A stretch of DNA of 11,283 bases from NCBI GenBank assembly GCA_015501585.1, contig JADNRY010001355.1, positions 1 through 11,283 on the forward strand, in the 5' to 3' direction. The notes below the pieces were generated by a model. That model did no database searches and was not told the DNA's origin. It saw nothing but the letters and a program-made list of their open reading frames with translations. A program made the translations under genes and the position numbers. The stretch's first letter is position 1; every line of letters begins with the position of its first letter. Positions 8,701-11,283 of this stretch are shown here, in pieces. The DNA is from Rhodocollybia butyracea. Its lineage: Eukaryota > Basidiomycota > Agaricomycetes > Agaricales > Omphalotaceae.

Positions 8701-10605
8701 ACTGAGAACACCGATAGCACCAGCGGTACCGCTGGACTCAATCAAATCAATAGTGGGCTGCAAATCAAGACCAAAGTTTACATAGTCCCACTTGATGCCC
8801 TCACGAGAGTATTCCTCCTGCTCGAGCACGAACATGTGGTGATTGAAGAACTGCTGAAGCTTTTCATTCGTGTAGTTGATGAGAAGTTGTTCGTAGGTGT
8901 TGATTTCGAAAATTTCGAAACCTGCTATATCGAGGACTCCGATAAAGGTGGATTTCGAAGAGGGGCGATCGAGAGCTTGATTTATACGATCAACGAGAAT
9001 ACCAAAAGATTTCTCATAGAGCGTTTTGGACAAGGCGGCGAGTTCGTCTAGAGCCTGCTGGCGTGATCGAGCTTGCGTCACCCATTCACGGCCAGCAAGG
9101 ACGCGTGGACGAAGGACAGCCCGGGTGAATTCGGCAGGCGTAATGCCAAGGAGGTGACAGACGCGTTCTGCCTGGGAGGGATCAGGCATGACCGCGTCGT
9201 CAGCACGGGTGGCGGTGATAGTGATGTTTCCTATGTGAAGCACGGCGGCAACGATACGGAAGAGGTCGAACTGTTCCGAAGGAGAGAATCCTACAACATC
9301 CAGAGCTGCTTTTAGAGCATTCCATTCCTCCCGGTCATCGACCCCATCCACTTCTCGTCTACTCTTGTTAAGAAACTCGTAGTCTTCAACTCCGCCACTG
9401 AGAAGTAGCTTTCCTGCAGACCAAGTCAGCGAGATATGTGAGTATAATTATGGAAATACCTTTGAGATCAGATCCTCCCGCCAAAAGTTGGTAGAAAACA
9501 TGGAAACTTCGTTCCGCTTCGCTTCGAACGACGACGCGACTCTTTTCGAGGAGATACCAATCAATGTTTGCTCCTGCAATGCTGCCATCAGGAGCAAATG
9601 ATATTCGTACAAACTTTCCGAAACGACTGGAATTATTGTTCCTCTGCGTTTGCGCGTTTCCGAAAGCTTCAAGGATGGGATTTGCCTGAAGGATCTGCCT
9701 TTCAAGAAGACCGAGTCGTCCTTTAGCCGTCAATGCAAAACCACTGCCTGTTGTCGAAGGTGAGGCAATCTGGCCGCGTTTCGTCGAGTTGGTAGGTAAA
9801 CCTACTACAGGCATTGTAGAGAATGACTGGGAGCCAGTGAGGGTTGATGAGCGTGAATGTGAAGGGGTTAAAGAGCTTTGGTGTACGTCTGTAGCAATCG
9901 CGGCTAAATACTGGATGACTTTTTTCGTGCTTTCTGTCTTTCCGGCGCCGGATTCACCGCTGTGGAATGATTAGATGGAGATATGGATAAGCCAAGAAAA
10001 CCGACGTTATAAGAGATACTTTGGTTCTCGCGTTCTTCACCCATATTGACCCATGCTCGTTCCGCAACTGCGAAGATATGAGGAGCGTTCTCATCCCTCC
10101 GTTTACTGCGATACTGGTGGACAATAGCATCGGAATAAAGGGGAAGACTCTGGTACGGGTTGATAGCAACTAGGAACAATCCAGAATAGGTCTGAAGATA
10201 TGATGAGTTGAGGAAGAAGGATATTTTGGAAACATACATATATCGCTCCTGATCCAAAGCGCAAGCGAAGATTGTGTACAACGCTGGCTTCATTTAGAAA
10301 TGTGAGGTCCGCAATATCATCCACGCGATCGAACTTGGGAGGGTTCATCTTGGACAGAGTGAACAAAGGAACTCTTCGAACCTGAGAGATCTCAGCACAA
10401 GCATTGGCCATGAAATTTAGGTTCTTACTTCGCCTCCAGCCGCCATTATAATGTCACCAAATTCACCGTCTTCATTGTGAACCCATCCTGCGAGGTACCC
10501 TTCTTTGTCGTCCGGCACCCAGACCCATTTCTTTTCGTTAAACTCCTGTGTAGCGGCGGCGGCACGGGCAGCTTCTGCACTCTGCGAAAGGCGTGGTGCA
10601 GGCAT
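2790..10605 (-). CDS. Class II myosin heavy chain, 18 exons, frame broken at about 15 places
   Basis: Conventional (type II) myosin heavy chain, an actin-activated ATPase motor that dimerises and forms filaments through its tail; in fungi it serves the contractile ring and septation. Exons, high to low: 10605-10429, 10381-10238, 10191-10006, 9959-9460, 9413-7753, 7705-7081, 7031-6343, 6295-4874, 4824-4683, 4630-4556, 4498-4391, 4341-4081, 4019-3996, 3943-3619, 3605-3396, 3339-3067, 3009-2930 and 2877-2790. Introns are GT-AG, 46-61 bp, except a 13-nt one at 3618-3606. Once frame breaks are bridged, length is about 2,330 residues, similar to other filamentous-fungal myosin II chains. The start at 10605 is the first in-frame ATG after a stop and begins [14 protein letters not shown]; its -3 base is T, a weak context. 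Apparent single-base breaks lie near 10014, 7290-7256 (at least one), 7187, 7165, 7118, 7082, 6940, 6405, 6284, 5935, 5904, 5579, 5073, 3800 and 3505. As given, the gene cannot yield a full protein, so it is either mis-sequenced or a pseudogene. Confidence 0.9.
3606..3618 (-). other. 13-nt GT...AG remnant where an intron is expected
   Basis: On the minus strand, exon 14 ends LQAELE plus a G, then comes GTAATAAAAATAG, then frame resumes as [20 protein letters not shown]. The 13 nt start with GTAA and end with TAG, like the two ends of a fungal intron with its middle missing. It is far below the size that can be spliced, and left in place it shifts the frame to a stop (TGA) within a few codons. 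It could be an intron with an internal deletion or an assembly collapse. Confidence 0.55.
3996..4019 (-). other. 24-nt micro-exon of the myosin tail (exon 13)
   Basis: This exon supplies two bases, seven codons (ELAQLSE) and one base. It lies between a 61-bp intron (4080-4020) and a 52-bp intron (3995-3944), both GT-AG. Phases match on both sides: upstream KKYQ with a leftover G, and downstream AA CTT CAA, giving [19 protein letters not shown] in unbroken coiled-coil register. Automatic gene callers may miss an exon this short. Confidence 0.75.
5205..5335 (-). other. Ser/Pro/Arg-rich break in the myosin rod (likely hinge)
   Basis: Inside exon 8 the heptad pattern stops for about 43 residues. 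The segment begins near [18 protein letters not shown] and continues through [16 protein letters not shown] before coiled coil resumes at [15 protein letters not shown]. It holds several prolines, which a continuous coiled coil cannot accept, plus basic residues beside Ser and Thr. A flexible hinge that may be phosphorylated is the simplest reading; the regulatory part is an inference. Confidence 0.6.
7753..10605 (-). other. Myosin II head: SH3-like domain, motor domain and neck (exons 1-5)
   Basis: The first 50 or so residues hold the SH3-like module ([18 protein letters not shown]). Motor landmarks follow in the expected order: the P-loop GESGAGKTE at 9958-9932; a loop-1 insert of about 55-60 residues rich in Ser and Thr at roughly 9885-9715; switch [10 protein letters not shown] at 9640-9614; switch II DIAGFE at 8931-8914; the actin-binding segment HFVRCIVPN followed by [23 protein letters not shown] (reactive-thiol helices and converter approach) around 8250-8120. 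The neck after the converter reads [24 protein letters not shown] and ends at [11 protein letters not shown], the fungal myosin II head-tail junction. At most one or two degenerate IQ motifs for light chains are visible. Exon 5 (1,661 nt) is open throughout. The only defect is the extra base in exon 3 near 10014. Confidence 0.92.
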
Positions 10606-10991
10606 ATATCCAAAGACAGAACGGGGAGGACACCGCACCGGTTAAGATAGATGGGCTGTGGTAATAAAGAAGGTAATGAGAAGAAAGATCGTGGCTGTCG
10701 TGAATGCGCTCTACTACTAGCTCGCCCTCTGAGAATTGCCAAATCCGGATCTCGAGGCAGTCACGTGACTGACGCAATAGCGGACCACGGGCCGAATGCT
10801 CCAGCACCAGACTTAATCTAACCGCCAGTTTGTGTCGTCTTCCAATGTCATGTACTACCTGAAATCAAGCGAGAGGTCGGAGGATGATAATCTCTCACAT
10901 AAATTACGAAATCACTTCCCTATTACCTATTGACTGCTACCAAGGCCAAAACCATGTTCAATTACCACCATCACCGCCAGCTGTACCAGAG
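10606..10991 (-). promoter_or_regulatory. Presumed promoter and 5' leader of the myosin gene
   Basis: About 386 bp upstream of the myosin ATG without a supported gene. Read on the minus strand it has pyrimidine-rich stretches (for example around 10660-10690), which are common near fungal transcription starts. I see no clear TATA box or other named element, so this is assigned by position only. Confidence 0.35.
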
Positions 10992-11282
10992 TCACAAACT
11001 CCTGCGTTCGGGTCCAAAGTCTACGAAAGTTCGCACCAGAGAATATTGCCTCACCACCTTGCAGATTGGATCAACGTAAATCAACGTAAACTCGGAAACA
11101 CCAAGAATCCACTTGCCATTGAGCAAACCTCTGAAACCTCGGTCAACATAGCGACACATTAGGACATTGCCTTCTACGCCGGAGAATCCAAGCTCCTGCG
11201 GTAAATATAGTGCTACGCCTGCTACGGAACAAGAAGCAAAGCGTACACTTGAAACTTCCGCCGGCATTGAAGCAACGAGCGA
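10992..11282 (-). CDS. Possible 3' end of an unrecognised gene, cut by the window edge
   Basis: This minus-strand frame is open from the right edge of the window to a TGA at 10994-10992, about 96 codons. It contains an internal ATG at 11267. Its composition looks protein-like, with stretches such as LGFSGVEGNVLMCRYVDRGF, but I recognise no family, motif or domain. A plus-strand frame of 92 codons overlaps it, so open length alone is weak evidence. If real, the gene would run in the same direction as the myosin, with its body outside the window. It could equally be chance, or contain an intron boundary. Confidence 0.25.
   Translation of the reverse strand, partial: SLVASMPAEVSSVRFASCSVAGVALYLPQELGFSGVEGNVLMCRYVDRGFRGLLNGKWILGVSEFTLIYVDPICKVVRQYSLVRTFVDFGPERRSL
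11071..11090. repeat. 10-bp perfect tandem duplication
   Basis: The unit TCAACGTAAA occurs twice back to back. It lies inside the weak right-edge frame, where a 10-bp duplication would shift the reading frame by one base. With only two copies it is probably a simple replication slip and has no evident function. Confidence 0.7.
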
Positions 11283-11283
11283 T

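Noticed and set aside
8638..9051. A 137-codon plus-strand frame opposite the myosin motor
   Set aside because: It is antisense to the highly conserved switch II region of the myosin and is explained by the complementary codons.
2790..10605. Programmed ribosomal frameshifting or RNA editing to rescue the myosin frame
   Set aside because: About fifteen sites without a shared slippery motif or structure make this implausible; sequence error or pseudogene decay is simpler.

Overview
The window looks like a piece of a fungal chromosome, most probably from a basidiomycete of the Agaricomycete type. Genes are broken by many GT-AG introns of about 46-61 bp, exons are often very short, and the proteins resemble fungal families. 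The taxonomic guess is an inference from intron style and recalled resemblance, not a database result. No prokaryotic operon, CRISPR array, transposon or RNA gene was seen.

Layout. Positions 1-775 hold no convincing gene. A six-exon FAD-dependent (PHBH/phenol-hydroxylase-like) monooxygenase lies on the plus strand at 866-2429, behind a good TATA box at 817-825. Its reading frame is clean and codes for 435 residues. A 360-bp gap separates it tail-to-tail from the second gene. That gene fills most of the window, 10605 down to 2790 on the minus strand. It is a class II (conventional, non-muscle) myosin heavy chain: SH3-like N-terminus, motor with P-loop, switch I and switch II, a neck, and a coiled-coil tail of about 1,400 residues ending in a short Ser/Pro-rich tailpiece. 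Right of it are about 386 bp of presumed promoter and then a weak candidate for the 3' end of another minus-strand gene running off the window (11282-10992).

The most unusual point is the state of the myosin gene. Splice sites, domain order and amino-acid conservation are preserved, but the frame as given is broken at about fifteen places. One lies in the motor just before the P-loop, twelve lie in the first two-thirds of the tail (six of them within about 210 bp at 7290-7081), and two lie near the C-terminal end. In addition, one expected intron is only 13 nt long. Most breaks look like one extra base. The neighbouring monooxygenase (1,308 coding bases) and a 1,661-base myosin exon have none. 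Either the sequence carries insertion-biased errors locally, or this is a young pseudogene copy. The sequence alone cannot decide.

The two genes have no evident functional link: one is a flavin redox enzyme of unknown substrate, the other a cytokinesis and actomyosin motor. I found nothing here that I would call a new biological system.
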